DNA of 64,000 nucleotides from Acanthosepion lycidas (lineage: Eukaryota > Mollusca > Cephalopoda > Sepiida > Sepiidae). The first letter of the stretch is position 1. Each line of letters begins with the position of its first letter. Positions 31,421 to 41,760 of this stretch are shown here, piece by piece. The position numbers were made by a program, and so were the translations under genes. Under the pieces are notes generated by a model that saw nothing but the letters and a program-made list of their open reading frames with translations, ran no database searches and had not been told where the DNA came from. The stretch is taken from NCBI GenBank assembly GCA_963932145.1, contig OZ010599.1, positions 43,424,298 through 43,488,297 of the forward strand, given 5' to 3'.

Positions 31421-32122
31421 CATTTAATAAGAGAAAGAAAAGTAGGAGACCATAAATAGATAGATATGAGGATATATATCAATAAACAGCTTGAACATAT
31501 TGAGAAAAGTTGAAGGTAAAAAGAGATAAAGTTGATTGAACTACTGGTGGAAAGAAATCAAAACAAACTAAAATCAATGGAGAGAAAGAAAATGAAAAAG
31601 ATCAATAAAAATAGAAGAAAATGGTTTCTTGATCCATTGATAGATGAAACCACTTAATCCCAGGCAAGAGGAGACAATTCTGTATTGTCTGGTCTCATTA
31701 TATTAACTCCTTTCAAAGATTTTTTCTTCTTGGAGTGTAATTGCAGACAACTTTTGCTAAACTTCTTTAGTTTCATGAACATTCTACAGATGGGATTGTC
31801 CAAAATATTGCTATTATTGATGTAAAGGGTTCTGAAAATGGGAGCAATTACTTTATTCTGACTGTCATCCTGTCAAATATTTCAGATACAGGAGCAAAAT
31901 ACTTTCTTATTGAATTCTCACTGGCTCAATTATCTTGTCAAAATTCCCATCACTGGCAGTATTTCTCTACACTGTGAATTTCTTTTTCTGTCCAGGTTTT
32001 TTTAATTAAATATTAACAAGATGCTTTGAAATTGCCTGAGAGAAATTGTTTGTAATTATTAATTTTCTACTTGCATTCTCTTTTTTTATCTTTATTACTT
32101 TTTATATAAACTCACGTTATTT
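31421..32122. other. Unrecognised DNA
   Basis: No element or coding similarity could be supported in this 700 bp. Confidence 0.5.
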
Positions 32123-32215
32123 CACTAGGGCCAGTTATTACACTAGGGCCAGTGTTATTTCACGAGGACCAGTTATTACACTAGGGCCAGTGTTATTACA
32201 CTAGGGCCAGTTATT
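32123..32215. repeat. Tandem repeat with alternating 18/20-bp units
   Basis: CACTAGGGCCAGTTATTA (18 bp) alternates with CACTAGGGCCAGTGTTATTT-like units (20 bp), giving a 38-bp dimeric period over about 2.5 dimers. One unit is mutated to CACGAGGACC. Confidence 0.9.
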
Positions 32216-32689
32216 CCTGTTATTCTTTATTTGCTGCTTACTGAAACACACAAAACATACTGAAAAACAAGTGTCCCAGAATTCCAAACCTAGTTTTTTT
32301 AACATAGTTTCCTTCCTTTTCAATCATGGTATTTCAACTTTGAATGAGAGTGTCTGTATCTGTCTCATAGAAGCTTCTTGGATGACTTTTTTAATATCTT
32401 TCACTTCATCATTAGAGAACCATTCTACTCTGAGTACCTCCTTCATGTGCCTAAACTCTAATAACATAGCAGCCTTTCTATAGATATTCAGTAGTCACTT
32501 GAATATTTGCAACACTTTCTCCTCCTCCCAAAAAAAAAGAAATTCTGTGATAGCCCTCTGCTTTTTATGTGTGCCCAGGGGAGGAGGTAACTATTTTGAA
32601 AGAGGATTATGGGTAGGAAAAGAGACGATAACTTTTTTCTGCTGGGCTTTTAGGCACTAGAATTTATGGTTAAAACATGCCTAGGAATT
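32216..32689. other. Unrecognised DNA
   Basis: A plus-strand stretch can be read as HRSFLDDFFNIFHFIIREPF, with other short open segments either side. No family was recognised, so no function is assigned. Confidence 0.4.
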
Positions 32690-33445
32690 CTGACTTCTTT
32701 TGTGTTCTATGTTCCTTCAGGATGTAGGTGATCATAGCCTTTCACATCTTGTCTCATGCTGCGCCAAGTAAATTCTGACCTTTTACCATTCTTCTTTATC
32801 TCTATTCTGCCATATACTCACACAGCCTTGCTAAGTAAGTAATCATGGTTCTCCACAACTTCCTGTTGTTGCTTCAAGTAAATTTTAACCTTTTAACATC
32901 ATTCTTTATCCCTATTCTGCCTTCCATTCATATAAACTCTCTGAGTAGTTGATCATGGCTCTCTACTACTTCCTGTCTCATGCTGCGCCAAGTAAATTCT
33001 GACCTTTTACCATCCTTCTTTATCTCTATTCTGCCATCCACTCACACAATCTCACTAAGTAGGTGATCATTTTTCTCCACAACTTCCTGTCTCTTGTTGC
33101 TTCAAGTAAATTCTAACCTTTTACCATCATTCTTTATATCTGTTCTGCCACATAAACTTAATTGCTGTCTTTCTTTGTGTCTTTTGACTTCAGTCTATTC
33201 TGTGTGTGTTAAATTCTCTTGGCCCTCTTTTCTCATTATGTGTCATAGAATTTCAACTTTTTCTTTCTGATTGTAAATATTTAGCTTCTATTTTCCTTAA
33301 GACTTCCTTATTGCTCACATATTCTGTTAATGATATTAAAATTTGCTGGTTGAACTACATGTCTGTCATTTCAAGTCTCTTCTTCATCTATGAGCAAAAT
33401 GTACAGCATTCACTGCCATATAGGAAATTAGATAAAACATAGCAG
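32690..33445 (-). pseudogene. RTE-like LINE RT C-terminus with amplified 3' coding end
   Basis: On the minus strand, from 33445 leftwards, residues like YMAVNAVHFAHR (a degraded LYGSE block), HIMRKEGQENLTHTE and EVKRHKERQ lead into four tandem copies of about 110-114 bp. CAAGTAAATT marks the units at 32765, 32875, 32989 and 33103. Each copy encodes the same RT tail: a GRIEIKKDGKRSEFTWRSMR-like segment and RQEVVESHDQLL-like or KLWRTMITYLARLC sequence. The LINE terminus (AMITYILKEHRTQK) follows at about 32700. The element is dead and its end was amplified. Confidence 0.75.
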
Positions 33446-33640
33446 TTCAGCACTCTCTTTGTTTTTAAGGATATTTCCCAATCTCTTAAGATATAATTCA
33501 CAATGTTTTATTTGTATTCTAATAAAAAAGTTGGATTTGTAAATATTGTGTGTTGCTTATGTATATGCATGCATGTGTGTTGAGAGTGCATATATGTGTC
33601 TATTTATATGTGTGTGTATTAAGAATGTTTTATGATAGAT
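33446..33640. other. AT-rich DNA with short TG tracts
   Basis: GTGTTGAGAGTGCATATATG-type low complexity; nothing else supported. Confidence 0.5.
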
Positions 33641-33656
33641 AAACAGGTTTAATACA

Positions 33657-34150
33657 TTGTTACTAATTCTTGATAAAATTCAAAGAAGAATCTGCAATGT
33701 GATCAGTCCTGACCTGACATCTCAGCTTCAGTCACTTTCCTACCACCATGATGTATCTTTGTTATACATTTTCTATAAATATGTTCATTGTAATTGTTCT
33801 GATGAGCTTTCCATCTTGGTACCTTGGCTTTATAAGTGTAGTACTAGATTGGCAGCTAGGTCTCATCATTTTATAGTTGAAATAGCTCAATGTAACCATG
33901 AGTTCTATGCTAACAGTTTCTTCTCTTGCAATTCTTGCTTGTGGAACTTTCTTCTGACATCTTGCTTTCCAGCCAAGTTTGAACTTCAAATGCAATGTCA
34001 CTCATTAACTACTGTCTTCTTAATTTCTGTTCTTTTATTGTTCTCTCTCCTTAATAATGTTTTTGTTTTTTTCATATTCTTTCACACTCAGTGTCTTAGT
34101 GGCTTTATTGCCTTACTTGGTGTGAAATGATTTAAAAAGGCTGCAAATTC
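33657..34150 (+). pseudogene. Jockey/CR1-like LINE (family B) RT C-terminus and 3' end
   Basis: The frame reads LDKIQRRICNVISPDLTSQL, QSLSYHHDVSLLYIFYKYVH, NCSDELSILVPWLY, STRLAARSHHFIVEIAQCNH, EFYANSFFSCNSCLWNFLLT and FPAKFELQMQCH. This is the block after the RT fingers and palm that starts LDKIQ, typical of jockey/CR1-type LINEs. The 3' tail has TTTTTATTG-type words and CAGTGTCTTAGTGGCTTTAT, TGCCTTACTTGGTGTGAAAT, GATTTAAAAA. This tail recurs at 35590-35695, 49075-49205 and, in complement, 56075-56190. The reading frame is open for 157 codons, but the RT core is absent. Confidence 0.8.
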
Positions 34151-34273
34151 TTTTCAAATCTAAATTTAAAAAGAAACTGCAAATTCTTTTTCAAATTCAA
34201 ATATGGGTATCCAGTAAAAATAATGTTTAAAGTAATAAAAATATATTTAATAAAGAAAAGTTCATTAATTCTT

Positions 34274-34300
34274 TATATATATATATATATATATATATAT
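34274..34300. repeat. (TA)n microsatellite
   Basis: TA array that forms the left border of the palindromic element at 34297. Confidence 0.9.
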
Positions 34301-34482
34301 TAGTGTATATATATAATATCCAATGACGATAGTATGACTCTGAGTTTCATGCAGTTTATGCAATCTTTAGGTATAAACTACATGAAACTCCGATATTATC
34401 TCTGCACCTAAAGATTGCATAAACTACAGGAAACCCCGAGTCATGTTATCAGCATTGGATATTATGTGTATTCACTAATATA
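34297..34482. mobile_element. Palindromic MITE-like element in a TA array
   Basis: TATTAGTG, ATAATATCCAATG, ATGACTC, GTTTCATG and AGTTTATGCAATCTTTAGGT on the left pair with their complements on the right, giving arms of about 75 bp. The core contains a further copy of the GTTTATGCAATCTTTAGGT and AAACTACATGAAACTCC block, so it is an inverted repeat with an internal partial duplication. No coding. Confidence 0.75.
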
Positions 34483-34854
34483 TACTTATAGCTCTGTCTC
34501 ATAATATTGAGCACTGTATTTATAACACCTGTGGAAAAAATATATTTATACATATGTGCAAGTATTTGTGTGTGTGTGTATAGATTTTTTTATCTGACCC
34601 ATTCATATATATATATATATTGACATAGGCACTCTGATATAGCACTCAAGAAGTGTTCAGGATTGAAGGTGTTATTGGGTGAGTTCTAGCCACATATTGA
34701 AATATAACTTATATGGGCCAGAAGTGATTTTATAACATATTTATGTTATAATTTTTAAATAAATAATTATATTTGCTCTACTCTGTATTGAGCACTCTTT
34801 TGAATAGTAATTGTTGGTTATTGGAATTTATTCTCTATACACCAATCATATACT

Positions 34855-34855
<1 letters not shown>
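34483..34855. other. AT-rich DNA with short (TA)n and (TG)n
   Basis: Short GTGTGTGTG (34568-34580) and TATATATA (34605-34620) runs; otherwise nothing recognised. Confidence 0.5.
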
Positions 34856-34856
<1 letters not shown>

Positions 34857-34908
<52 letters not shown>

Positions 34909-34924
34909 AGAGGGATTGTTGCTG

Positions 34925-34964
<40 letters not shown>

Positions 34965-35036
34965 TATACATACATACATGCATACACACATACACACATA
35001 TATATATATATATTTGTATATTTTGGCAGCAATCCC

Positions 35037-35120
<84 letters not shown>
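34857..35120. repeat. Cluster of long (TA)n arrays with a shared GCAGCAATCC motif
   Basis: TA arrays at 34857-34903, 34927-34956 and 35040-35120 are separated by short unique pieces. GGCAGCAATCCCACTTTATA (35025-35044) and, in complement, GAGGGATTGTTGCTGAAATA (34909-34928) flank the arrays in inverted orientation. The same motif, GGCAGCAATCCTTCATT, occurs beside the TA array at 15794. TA expansion seems associated with one dispersed repeat. Confidence 0.85.
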
Positions 35121-35124
<4 letters not shown>

Positions 35125-35560
35125 ATTAAAGGCTACAGGCAAAAATTGTTGTATGCAATTCTTAATTCTGACCTGGTTTAAATAGAATATCTTTTAGTCA
35201 AGGAACTAATATATTAAATATATTCAATAATTAAAATACTTCAGCTCAATCTACTTAATACTACAAGTGGTATTTTATCTGTTGTAAGCAGCCTGCAAAT
35301 GACAAAAAACAACACATCAAAACATGATTTAAGATTGTAATGTTCTAAGACCATATGAAAAAATAAACAATGTGTCAAAATTTTCTTGAATCTCAAAATC
35401 ATTGCATATACGGTTCTTGAAAATGACCAGTGATGTTTAAAATTGTTTGAACATATATGTATGGATAATTTTTATACACATCTTAGAATCAAACATATAT
35501 TACACATTTTTTTAATAACCAATTTAAAATTTTGAACAGTACTTGGGTTGCTTAACTTTT
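35121..35560. other. AT-rich DNA, nothing recognised
   Basis: No supported feature. Confidence 0.5.
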
Positions 35561-35589
35561 GTGCAAGAATTAGTACTAAAGTTGTAAGT

Positions 35590-35695
35590 TCAATTTTCTG
35601 TTCCCTAATAATGTTTCTCTTTTTTATTCTTTACCACTCAGTAATTCTTTTGTGTCTTAGTGGCTTTACTACCTTGCATGGGGTGTTATATTAAC
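35590..35695 (+). mobile_element. Family B LINE 3' tail
   Basis: TTCTGTTCCCTAATAATGTT, CTTTACCACTCAGTAATTCT and TTGTGTCTTAGTGGCTTTAC match the 3' end of the family B LINE at 34020-34135. No coding remains. Confidence 0.65.
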
Positions 35696-35998
35696 AAAAA
35701 ACATTTTTATAGTGATTTTAACTCATTCCTCACAACCACAAATCTTAGTGTTGTTGTGTCTTAGGTTGGTGGTTGCTGGAGAATTAGTTAAAGTTGCTAT
35801 ATTGAAAATAATACTTATAGTTTAAGCTAACTATTTCTACCTAACTAAACAATGTTTAAAGTAAATTGTCATGAATCTTGACTGTTTATCTTCACTCTAA
35901 GCCAATTTTCCTGTTTATTTCCTTCCTTTTTCCTAGTCTTTTATCAGCATTTAAAATGGTAATCTTGTGTTTACAGCCTGTATTAACTCTATCAAATT
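35696..35998. other. Unrecognised DNA
   Basis: No supported feature. Confidence 0.5.
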
Positions 35999-36140
35999 TT
36001 AGATTTTCAAATGCGTGCATTTATGAACACAGATAAATAAACTGTTTCTTATATTCTTAAATCTGTCAGCATAAGCATACAACACTTCTGCACTCCAAGA
36101 AGAAAGAAACCTTATTACAATATCCTCTCGACATAGGTAG

Positions 36141-36377
36141 CTAATTGGCAAAGCACGGTAACCATGGTAACTCTGGCCAATGCTGACAGCTGTTAGGCGC
36201 TTTGTCTGCAGCTGCTTCTGCCAAAAGAGCAATGAAGTGTTTTGCATCTGTGCCTGGCTTTGTGGAGACTACGACAAAGAGAGAGTAGCATACATGAGGG
36301 TGTTCTTCAAATAAAGAGATGGATACTTGTAAAGTTGAACTGATCAACGAAGTCAAAGTGATATCTGGATTTTGAAA
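36141..36377 (-). other. Unassigned GC-elevated open segment, possible exon or repeat
   Basis: The minus strand has an open stretch reading NPDITLTSLISSTLQVSI, LFEEHPHVCYSLFVVVST and KPGTDAKHFIALLAEAAADK, then PNSC and a stop about 15 residues later. Amino-acid composition looks protein-like and GC is higher than the flanks. An AG precedes it at 36378 on the minus strand, which could be a splice acceptor, but the polypyrimidine tract is poor and no convincing donor was found. The family is not recognised. It could be a host exon, a processed fragment or part of an unknown repeat. Confidence 0.3.
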
Positions 36378-36378
36378 T

Positions 36379-36931
36379 AGGCTAATTTAACTTGGTTTGT
36401 AGTTCAGCATGATTTGAAGTGTAGCATTTTAAAGACTCCTGGTAGGTCTTGTGATCTGTCAGTCTAGACATACCTCTACATATCAACTTGCTATTGGCAA
36501 TGCATTCATGAATGTCAAGTTACAGTAACTTTATACACAATAATTTTCTGAATTTTGATCTGAAATTTTCACTGTATAATGCTTTGATATTTGTGATTAA
36601 TAATTAAGTGCATTGACAAGGAAGGAAATTTTTATTGAAAAATAAATAACTGATGTATAGAATAAGTAGTTTTTTCTATCACTAATCTCTGAATTTTTTT
36701 ATGTACTTCTGCCTGGCTTGCATAAAATAGGAAATTTACTATATTTTTTTATTATACTCACCTGCTATCATATACTGGTCTTGCAGTCTATTTCTAGTGT
36801 TGTGAGATTCAATTGTCATTGGTTCCCATTAGTTGTGGTCTTGTTCCAGACTGGGCATTTGTCATTGAACAAATATATACCAATCTTTAACCTTCATTCC
36901 CACAAAAAATGAGTGAGTCAAAAGGAATATA
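36379..36931. other. AT-rich DNA, nothing recognised
   Basis: No supported feature before the MITE. Confidence 0.5.
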
Positions 36932-37010
36932 TTGGGTTGGTGCAAAAATAATGTCGTTTTCTTACATAAAGTTGAACATTAAAAACGACATTATTTTTGC
37001 ACCAACCTAA
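36932..37010. mobile_element. Mariner MITE, 79-bp class
   Basis: TTGGGTTGGTGCAAAAATAA at the left and GCACCAACCTAA at the right, with ATGTCGTTTT and its complement inside, flanked by TA (36930-36931, 37011-37012). Confidence 0.9.
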
Positions 37011-37028
37011 TATATATTTTAAGACATT

Positions 37029-37385
37029 TTTTTATGTTTATACATTCTTTTTATAGATACAAATATTTAAGTAAATGCTCTGTTTATAATAAACAGTATT
37101 AAACATTTACCGGCCTGAATGTCTGAGAAATTTTCATAGAAAATATTCGTCCTTGGACAGGATTCGAACCTGCATCCTATACGGAACCGTCATTTAGCTT
37201 GACGTACCTTTACCGATTTTTCCACAGAGTCGCGTTTGGTTAGCAAGGTCGAATTTACTGTATTTAAACTTCAATCTTCCATGAATCTCTCACGTACATT
37301 CATATCTGCTCATGGTGTATCAAATGTAAACAAATGATGTCACACATTATGAAAGATATTTTTATGTTTATATATTCTTTTTATA
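37029..37385 (-). repeat. SINE-like insertion with 27-bp flanking direct repeats
   Basis: The flanks 37029-37055 and 37359-37385 are the same 27 bp (TTTTTATGTTTATA, C or T, ATTCTTTTTATA) with one difference, bracketing about 303 bp. The minus strand of the insert carries a tRNA-like block (37148-37233). The long flanking repeat could be a target-site duplication, although 27 bp is long for one and the sequence is AT-rich, so chance or an older duplication is possible. Confidence 0.55.
37148..37233 (-). other. tRNA-related sequence (SINE head or tRNA pseudogene)
   Basis: Minus strand: TGTGGAAAAATCGGTAAAGG resembles an A box. CGTCA-AGCTAAA-TGACG (37188-37204) folds as a 5-bp anticodon arm. GTTCCGTATAGGATG could be a class II variable arm, and GCAGG-TTCGAAT-CCTGT (37157-37173) is a clean T arm containing a perfect B box. 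Position 33 is not U and the acceptor strands do not pair, so it is not a functional tRNA gene. The long variable arm suggests a Ser- or Leu-type ancestor. Confidence 0.6.
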
Positions 37386-37449
37386 TGTAATGTCTTAAAA
37401 AATGTCTTAAAATAATTGTCGGACTTTGTCCATTTCAGGATGCTTTTTC

Positions 37450-37600
37450 CTTGACACCACTATTATTTTAACCATACCTTCACTTCTCAGCAATATTTGT
37501 TGTTTTAAAAAGCGATGTTTAGAATTTTAGTAAGACTTAAACATATGAGGATGGATTTATACATTTTCTTTGTTTTTGAGAATTTACAACAATTTTTGTC
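37450..37600 (+). repeat. Dispersed repeat R2, copy 1
   Basis: ACTATTATTTTAACC, CTTCTCAGCAATATTTGTTG, AAGCGATGTTTAGAATTTTA and GGATTTATACATTTTCTTTG match 47898-48030 with about one difference per five bases. Class unknown. Confidence 0.5.
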
Positions 37601-37969
37601 CTTTTTTTGCAGGTACAAAAGTTAAATGTAGACTTCTAAGTGTATATTATTGGACATAGATCAATCTTTACTGGTTTGCAATTATTGTTCTCTTGTACTT
37701 GACTCAACAAAGTTAGAAAAATATCTACTTCATTTATACACTGAAACATTTGCAATATATTTTTCATAGTAAATAATCCATAAATATTAATGATAAAATT
37801 AGCCATTTCCATACAGGAAACATTCAGCATTCATCGAGCAAACACTGTTACTGTTGCTTGAAAATTATATCTTTTTCTGAAAACTGTATTACACTTTTCA
37901 AGTCCACTAAATGTTATAGCTCTTTCTAATATTGATAGAAGTTTCCTTCCAAACTATTTGATTTTGGTT
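37601..37969. other. Unrecognised DNA
   Basis: No supported feature. Confidence 0.5.
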
Positions 37970-38212
37970 GTTTTTGTAGGAGCTGCTCCTGCTGTAGCTG
38001 AAGTTGCTGCTCTTTCTTTTGCAGTTCCTTCTGTTGTTGCTGCTTATCTGGCCACTGCTACTCTTGTTGCTGCTCCTACTGCTGTACTTGAGTACTCAAG
38101 TACTGCTGTTGCTGCTCTAGCTGCTCCTGCTCCTGCTGCTTTTTTCACTGTTCTTGTTGCTGTTGCTTCTGCTGTGGCTTCTTCAGGGATGCAGCCTTTT
38201 TGGGTGAGACAT
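37970..38212 (-). pseudogene. Detached copy of Tx1-like ORF1 Gln-rich tail
   Basis: This segment repeats 42305-42571 in the same orientation, both ending GGGTGAGACAT on the plus strand. On the minus strand it reads VSPKKAASLKKPQQKQQQQE, then KQQQQKELQKKEQQ-type Gln/Lys-rich sequence. In the full element the same residues form the C-terminal part of ORF1 after the zinc knuckle. Here it lies just past the 3' end of the LINE without the rest of ORF1, so it is either part of a second, mostly deleted element in tandem or a local duplication. CAG/CTG-type triplet richness makes the tract prone to length change. Confidence 0.7.
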
Positions 38213-38213
38213 G

Positions 38214-38473
38214 ACATAAAAACTTATTTATGTACAAAAATCCAGTGGGTTTTTTTCTACAAAAATATAATGATATGAAATGTGGGGGGAGGGGATGATC
38301 CCATGAAACAAAATTAAAATATAACAAAACATTCAAACTAAAAATAGTAGATGTTAATAGGACCTGTCTACCCTATATAATAAGAGATGCTGTATTCTGC
38401 CTATGAACAGAATCAAGAATTTCACTCACAATTGAAGAGGGAAGGATAAAAATAAATGGTAGAGTAAGAAAAT
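38214..38473 (-). mobile_element. Probable 3' untranslated region of the Tx1-like LINE
   Basis: It lies downstream of the ORF2 stop (38474) on the minus strand. It includes a C-run (complement of 38282-38294) and no coding. The exact 3' terminus is not identified. Confidence 0.4.
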
Positions 38474-41400
38474 CTAAAGGCTGACCCAGTTGAGATGAAA
38501 AACAAAAGGGACAAAAAACAAACTGGGGAGGGTGGGAATCTCAACATGAATTATAACAAAAGAAAATGCTGAGAAAAGGTGGGAGCAAAACTTACTCACA
38601 TTTAGGTAAACAAAGAGAATGTAAACCAGGGGAAAGCTTGACAAGAAACCTCCCTGTTGCATCAAAGGAGACTTAAAAAGAAAACCAAGTCTGGCCTCAT
38701 TCACTTGAACCAAGCTCGCCACTTTTACCCACCTTTCACTGAAAATTGTCAATAACAAATGTTTTCTATCAGTTCTGATTCTCATCTTGAGCTGATGCCC
38801 AAAGAATCTGACCAAATGTTTGGGATCGATAAGAGCAATCAACTCACCAACATAGTCCCAGAATGGGGTCACCTGAGGACAGTTGAAGTCATGCAAAGCC
38901 ATTTCCTCGTGACCAAGGTCACGCTGATGACAGTCAGGCAAATCCTACTAGCACTCTCTGAAGGCTATGTCATGGAGAGATAGCACATTCTGAATCAATT
39001 GCCAGGTAAGCAAAAACTCAGTGTTGCTGAGGTAATGGCACCTAAGACCAGAAAGAACGCAACTCATTCGCCAACAAGCCAAGTGATACATAGAGTGAGT
39101 TCTTTGCAACCTCTCCACTAACTCCCGATACAAGAGCGTCTTAAGCCATGAAAGTTCACTAGACTGTGGAATGACCTTCAAGGCTGATCGACACTCTCTG
39201 AGGAACCTCGACTGATTCCAAGGCTTATGATGGTGCTCAGCCCTAGAAATGGGAGGAGTGATGGTAAGACTAGAGAAGGCATCCCTAACACTCTCCTCCA
39301 AGATCCTCTGTCAACACACACCACAGGAAAGCCAACCTCAAGGTGTATCGATGTCTCGCCAAGTGTGGCATTCACAGACCTCCATGATACGGATGCTGGA
39401 GTCAGACCTCTCTACAGACCCAATGCTTGCCACCACCACAAGCACTTGAGCCTGTTCTTATGGTTCTTACAAAGTGGAATTACAGACAACCAGTAAAAGA
39501 TGAGAGGAAAGACATACATGGCATATGCCTTAGCCCTATCTTTCATGGACAACAGTTTTCAGAGCCAAGTTCGGATCACTGCTCTGATCTTTGCCTGTAC
39601 CTCCAACCAATTCTTCTTAAGCTGGAGGCCACTGGAAGAGCAATGCCCTTCCAGGCACCAAACTGTTCAAGCACTTTCTGTACCATATCAATATTGCTGC
39701 TGCACAAGATGAAAATAGATACGTCATCAGCTCAAGCACCACTGACTCAAGCCCCACTAGAGAAAGCGATTTCATGTAGGTCCAGACTGCATGTCCTATC
39801 TCTTAATCAGTGAAGATAAAGATCCAGTGCCAAAGCGTAAAATAGGGATGACAGTGGACAACCCTGATGAACTGACTGAGACAGCACAAAAGCGTGCAAC
39901 AGCTTTCTGTTCACCTGTATCACAGCACTGGTGGAGTGATATAGGACAATGAACCAATTGTAGAAGTTGGGTTTGAATCTGGCTACCTGCAGGACAGCAG
40001 CCTGGTACTGATGGCTGATCATATTAAATGCCTTGAATTGTTATCTTTTAAACACCCTAGGATCATGTGGATCAGATGTAGGTTGCTTTGAATTGTTTGG
40101 ACCTTCACAGCATAAGTCTGCTTTGGTCCCAACAGAAACTAACTGCAAATACTCCATCAGGATCTTGGCCAAAATCTTTAACTCTGTGTTTAGCAGAGTT
40201 ATGGGCCTTTAATTTTCTAAATCCTGCCCCCACCCTATCCTTATCCTTTTTCAACAGTGTGATCATGCCCCTGGAGATCCGGTCAGGGATAGACTCCTGG
40301 AACCAGTTGCTGAGTACAACAGTCAAAATTGGTAGAAGATATGCGACAACCTCAAGTAGGGCAGAACATCAAATCCTGGAGACTTGCTACTGCTATCTTC
40401 AGTGACAAGTAAACTCTCTTTTGAAATGCCACCATAATTCCACTGAAATGCCTTGCACGTATCTTTGATTGACCTCATAGTACACCTCTCTTGGGTATCT
40501 ACCTCCCGAATGTAATGATCTGGACCTTGACAGATCTCTTCCTTGTGTAATTCTGCACCCATGTTCATAGCTTCATTAGATATCATGTTTAATCTATGTC
40601 TAACTACCTGACCCTGGTAGTGCTTGCTAACCACTTGCTCCAGAGCTAAACTTATCTCTAGCTAAACCTATCTCTAGGGAATCACCCCCAGTCTTTGCCT
40701 GGGACAGACTATCCTTGAGAGTCTTTGCCTTGTTAGCCTTACCTAGGATGAGTTGTTGGCTATATTCAATGGTAAAAAACCTAATACTATCATTAAGCCT
40801 CTCCCACCACTTATTCTCAATAGCCATCCCACTAGTCCCCATTGCACTAATCTAGTTAGCTGTTACCGGAAGTCCTGCTTGTCCAGTAAAGACACATTGA
40901 ACTTCCAGTGTCCAGACATTATATGCTTAGTACCTAATGTCATCTGAGCACAGATGTCTATGATCCAAATAGCCTAACCAGTGGAACACGGGACAATCTA
41001 ACCTAGATCAGCCCTTCTCACTAACATTTTATCCAGGTAGCTGACTCCCCAGGTAGACGGCCACTTATGAGCCCACAACCACATCTCCTGCCCTGGGGGA
41101 TCTACCCAGTATTTATCAACGAAGCCAAACTCACCAATTAGACCAACCAAGCTATGATTGCCCAACCTTCTACTAGCTCTCCACCCCTTGTTTATTTTGA
41201 GGTCCAATATGGCATTCCAGTCCCTATTAAGACTAAGCATGACAAATCCACCAGGAACAGCCTCAACCGACGGAAAAAGTAGACTTGTTCTGTCTCGTTG
41301 GACACATAAACTGCAACAATCCAAAATGAACTACTACTGTTCATGGCAACATCAGCCATGATTAACCCCCACCCTCCCCCCCGCACTGACATGGACAAGG

Positions 41401-41760
41401 TCCATCATTGCACCCAGGGTACGTTTAACCAACAAAGAAACACCTCTGGCCAGATGGTTTCTATATGCTGAATAGGCAACAAAATCAACTAGACAGTACA
41501 TGAGCATCAACTTCAGAAACAAACTGTGCCTCCTGAATCACAGCCACATCTACACCAAAGGACAAGGGATCACATAGCAAGCATAATGCCTTACTTTGAT
41601 CCCTCCAGCCTCTAACATTAAAACCGGCTAGTTTGATAAACATTTTGAAATTTATCCTGTAGATGCAGACAAAAATCTGGTGGAAAAGACCCCAATGGAC
41701 TGTCCTAGGCTCCCTGTGCCCATCTCCAATAATATGCCCATCCAGGCCCTGCCAATGTCT
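38474..41760 (-). pseudogene. Tx1-like LINE ORF2 (endonuclease and RT), broken
   Basis: Read from right to left on the minus strand. The endonuclease part has VAVYVSNETEQVYFFRRLRL, LIGTGMPYW (degraded GDWNAILD), SLNRDWNAILDLKINKG in another frame, SLVGLIGEFGFVDKYWVDPP and VSYLDKMLVRRADLG (40990-41400). The linker has ENKWWERLNDSIRFFTIEYS (about 40750-40830). The RT part has SKSPGFDVLPYLRL, MITLLKKDKDRVG, QVNRKLLHAFVLSQSVHQGC and PLSSLFYALALDLYL, then ADDVSIFILCSSN, whose catalytic Tyr position is Ala after a stop (ADD codons about 39717-39725). The C-terminal part has FRECRSALKVIPQSSELSW, LSNTEFLLTWQLIQNVL and TPFWDYVGELIALIDPKHLV, ending at 38474. Length and order fit Tx1/L1-group ORF2. Many stops and frameshifts kill it. 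Confidence 0.85.

Noticed and set aside
33762-34001. Minus-strand 79-codon frame
   Set aside because: It is the shadow of the plus-strand family B RT, whose residues match known RT blocks.
34857-35120. Long IYIYIY reading frames as membrane peptides
   Set aside because: They are translations of (TA)n arrays.
37148-37233. Functional tRNA gene with a CTA anticodon
   Set aside because: The acceptor stem does not pair and position 33 is not U; better explained as a SINE head or pseudogene.
37958-38278. Plus-strand Ala/Val-rich frame of 106 codons
   Set aside because: It is antisense to the Gln-rich tail of a LINE ORF1 fragment; the triplet composition explains the open frame.
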